Shown one piece after another: positions 62,344 to 64,000 of a DNA stretch of 64,000 nt. The stretch lies in assembly GCF_014905415.1 (NCBI RefSeq), contig NZ_BNEO01000001.1, positions 1,302,001 through 1,366,000 on the forward strand, written 5' to 3'. The position numbers and the translations under genes were made by a program. The notes beneath the pieces are model-generated. The model made no database searches and was not told the origin of the DNA. It worked only from the letters and a program-made list of their open reading frames with translations. Origin of the DNA: Virgibacillus salexigens (GTDB lineage Bacteria; Bacillota; Bacilli; Bacillales; Amphibacillaceae). Every line of letters starts with the position of its first letter. Position 1 is the stretch's first letter.

Positions 62344-62465
62344 TCGATTCACTCCTGTGATGATTACTCTACTTACTTAAAATAGATGCTTTAAAGCCCA
62401 AAAGTCAACAAAAGGGCCCTTTCATTCTTAAAGGCTATTGACCTCTTTATAGATATATGATTTCA

Positions 62466-62501
62466 TTATTGTTAACCGAAATAATATTAGGTTAACAATA
62501 A
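62466..62501 (+). promoter_or_regulatory. BirA operator of the biotin operon
   Basis: TTATTGTTAACC (62466-62477) and GGTTAACAATAA (62490-62501) are perfect 12-base inverted repeats separated by 12 AT-rich bases. This matches the Bacillus BirA box TTGTTAACC/GGTTAACAA. Biotinoyl-AMP-loaded BirA binding would repress bioA. Confidence 0.9.
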
Positions 62502-62520
62502 TTTTTAGGGAGGTTTAACA

Positions 62521-63897
62521 ATGACAAACATCGACGAACTAGTAGAGATGAGCAAACAACATCTCTGGCTGCCGTTTACCCAAATGAAAGATTATGATGA
62601 AAATCCACTCATAATAAAAAGTGGTGAAGGGATCATGCTCAAGGATATTCAAGGTAATACATACTATGATGGTTTCTCATCCGTATGGCTTAATGTCCAT
62701 GGCCATCGAAAGGAAGAATTAGACCGTGCCATTCGTGAACAATTGAATCAAATCGCTCATTCTACACTACTGGGTATGACTAATCTACCAGCAACGGAAT
62801 TAGCGAGGAAATTGGTAGAGATAACTCCCCCTAGCCTAACTAGAGTGTTCTATTCTGATAGTGGTGCGGAAGCCGTTGAAATAGCTCTCAAAATGGCTTT
62901 TCAATATTGGAAAAACAAAGGGATAAACGGAAAAACAAAGTTTGTTACGATGAAAGATGGCTATCATGGGGATACAATTGGTGCTGTTAGTGTAGGTGCC
63001 GTTGACATTTTTCACCGTATTTATCAGTCACTTACTTTTGATAGCTTTCACATTCCCTTCCCTTATGTGTATCGACATTCAAGTGGAGATCCAGATGCTT
63101 GCAAAGATGAAAGTTTATTAGAACTAGAAAATCTATTCTATCATCATCATCAAGAGATTGCGGGTATTACGGTAGAGTCTATGATGCAAGGGGCAGGCGG
63201 AATGCGGCTCATGCCTTCCGGGTACCTAGCCGGTGTAAAGGCATTATGTGAAAAATATAATGTTCTGCTAATTCTTGATGAAGTTGCAACTGGCTTTGGT
63301 AGAACAGGAGAAATGTTTGCCTGCAACCATGAAAATGTAGATCCAGATATTATGACGGTTGGAAAAGGAATAACAGGAGGGTATTTACCAATTGCTGCCA
63401 CCATTTCAACAGAAGAAATATATTCCGCATTCTACGATGATTATACAAAATTAAAAACGCTATTTCATGGACATTCTTACACTGGTAATCAATTAGGATG
63501 CGCGGTCGCTCTGGCTAATATTGATCTGTTCGATAAACAAAAAACCATTGATCACGTCAAAGAAAATACGACTTTCATACAGAATAAGCTCACTACACTA
63601 TCTAAATTAAAACATGTTGGCGATATTAGGCAGCTTGGCTTCATGACGGGAATTGAAATCGTACAAGATAAAACGACTAAGAAACCTTTCCCTTGGGACC
63701 AAAGAGTTGGTTATGCTATCTCCTTAAAAATGCGTGAGCTTGGTATGTTAACAAGGCCAGTGGGCGATACGATCGTGTTCATGCCTCCACTCGCTAGTAC
63801 AAAACAAGAACTACATGAAATGATAGAGATTATGACGGAATCGATCGATATAGTAACAAATCGAATAAATGTCGGACTAGCATCTACTAAAAAATAA
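62521..63897 (+). CDS. bioA: Adenosylmethionine-8-amino-7-oxononanoate aminotransferase
   Basis: This 458-residue class III PLP aminotransferase has an N-terminal [16 protein letters not shown], typical of BioA. It also has [36 protein letters not shown] and the PLP lysine in [12 protein letters not shown]. It makes 7,8-diaminopelargonate for biotin synthesis. The ATG follows GGGAGGTTTAACA directly after the BirA box. Confidence 0.97.
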   Translation: MTNIDELVEMSKQHLWLPFTQMKDYDENPLIIKSGEGIMLKDIQGNTYYDGFSSVWLNVHGHRKEELDRAIREQLNQIAHSTLLGMTNLPATELARKLVEITPPSLTRVFYSDSGAEAVEIALKMAFQYWKNKGINGKTKFVTMKDGYHGDTIGAVSVGAVDIFHRIYQSLTFDSFHIPFPYVYRHSSGDPDACKDESLLELENLFYHHHQEIAGITVESMMQGAGGMRLMPSGYLAGVKALCEKYNVLLILDEVATGFGRTGEMFACNHENVDPDIMTVGKGITGGYLPIAATISTEEIYSAFYDDYTKLKTLFHGHSYTGNQLGCAVALANIDLFDKQKTIDHVKENTTFIQNKLTTLSKLKHVGDIRQLGFMTGIEIVQDKTTKKPFPWDQRVGYAISLKMRELGMLTRPVGDTIVFMPPLASTKQELHEMIEIMTESIDIVTNRINVGLASTKK

Positions 63898-63914
63898 TAA
63901 AGTGAGGGTAGGAG

Positions 63915-64000
63915 ATGAATAGAAAAGGTTTTTTTATTACTGGAACTGATACGGGAATTGGTAAAACCTTTGTTGGTGCCGGAATAGCAGGTGCATTAAA
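63915..64000 (+). CDS. bioD: Dethiobiotin synthetase (3' truncated by window edge)
   Basis: The first 28 codons read NRKGFFITGTDTGIGKTFVGAG, the BioD N-terminus with its P-loop GTDTGIGKT. It follows bioA by 17 bases, with GGTAGGAG as ribosome site, so it is the second gene of the biotin operon. The rest lies beyond the window. Confidence 0.93.
   Translation, partial: MNRKGFFITGTDTGIGKTFVGAGIAGAL

Noticed and set aside
1..64000. CRISPR arrays, prophage, transposase or tRNA genes
   Set aside because: I saw no regular direct-repeat array, integrase, transposase or cloverleaf-like sequence; the only repeats are the degenerate intergenic elements.

Overview
The window comes from a low-G+C, endospore-forming Firmicute of the Bacillaceae. 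The halotolerant Oceanobacillus/Virgibacillus/Gracilibacillus side is my best guess. The evidence is the sporulation set spoVR, yhbH and prkA, an Mbl-type actin, an AbrB-type regulator, strong AGGAGG ribosome binding sites with GTG and TTG starts, and MntR- and BirA-type operators of Bacillus form. The genus is inference. No rRNA, tRNA, CRISPR array, transposase or prophage gene is visible.

Layout: 1-5 kb holds the end of a sirtuin, ypjP, an SDR, a DUF2254 membrane protein and spoVR. 5-9 kb is an mntABCD manganese importer behind a near-consensus promoter that overlaps an MntR box. 9-12.6 kb holds yhbH and prkA, the functional partners of spoVR. 12.7-23.2 kb is a complete carbon-phosphorus lyase locus on the minus strand: phnGHIJK, phnM, phnL and a PHP-domain phosphodiesterase gene, followed by a phnDCEE importer. 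phnM carries a one-base frameshift. Both transcription units have 6-mers at an 11-bp period resembling PhoP boxes. 23.5-26.1 kb holds a divergent Nramp-like transporter and a GntR/UTRA regulator. 26-32.7 kb holds a TraB-like protein, convergent ohr and ohrR, an AGCS symporter, a very small phospholipase A2-like protein, and a divergent LysR/FMN-reductase pair. 32.7-43.4 kb is a mixed region: MFS, acetyltransferase, ABM protein, YeiH with its LysR, AbrB-like, mbl, an ICMT-like membrane protein, GNAT, a secreted metzincin and a methyltransferase. Degenerate intergenic repeats lie in and around it.

43.7-59.5 kb is a carbohydrate island on the plus strand. An AraC regulator precedes an operon of three Gfo/Idh/MocA oxidoreductases, a DUF993 aldolase-like protein and a sugar-phosphate isomerase/epimerase-type TIM barrel. 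I recognise no described pathway for this combination. It is followed by a secreted PL11 rhamnogalacturonan lyase, a YesL-like protein, a YesOPQ-like ABC importer without its own ATPase, and a DctPQM TRAP transporter. The probable logic is extracellular pectin (RG-I) cleavage, uptake through two transporter types, and oxidation/epimerisation/aldol-type breakdown inside.

59.6-62.4 kb is an overlapping adaA-alkA-ogt alkylation-repair operon plus a HAD phosphatase. The window ends in bioA and the start of bioD behind a perfect BirA operator.
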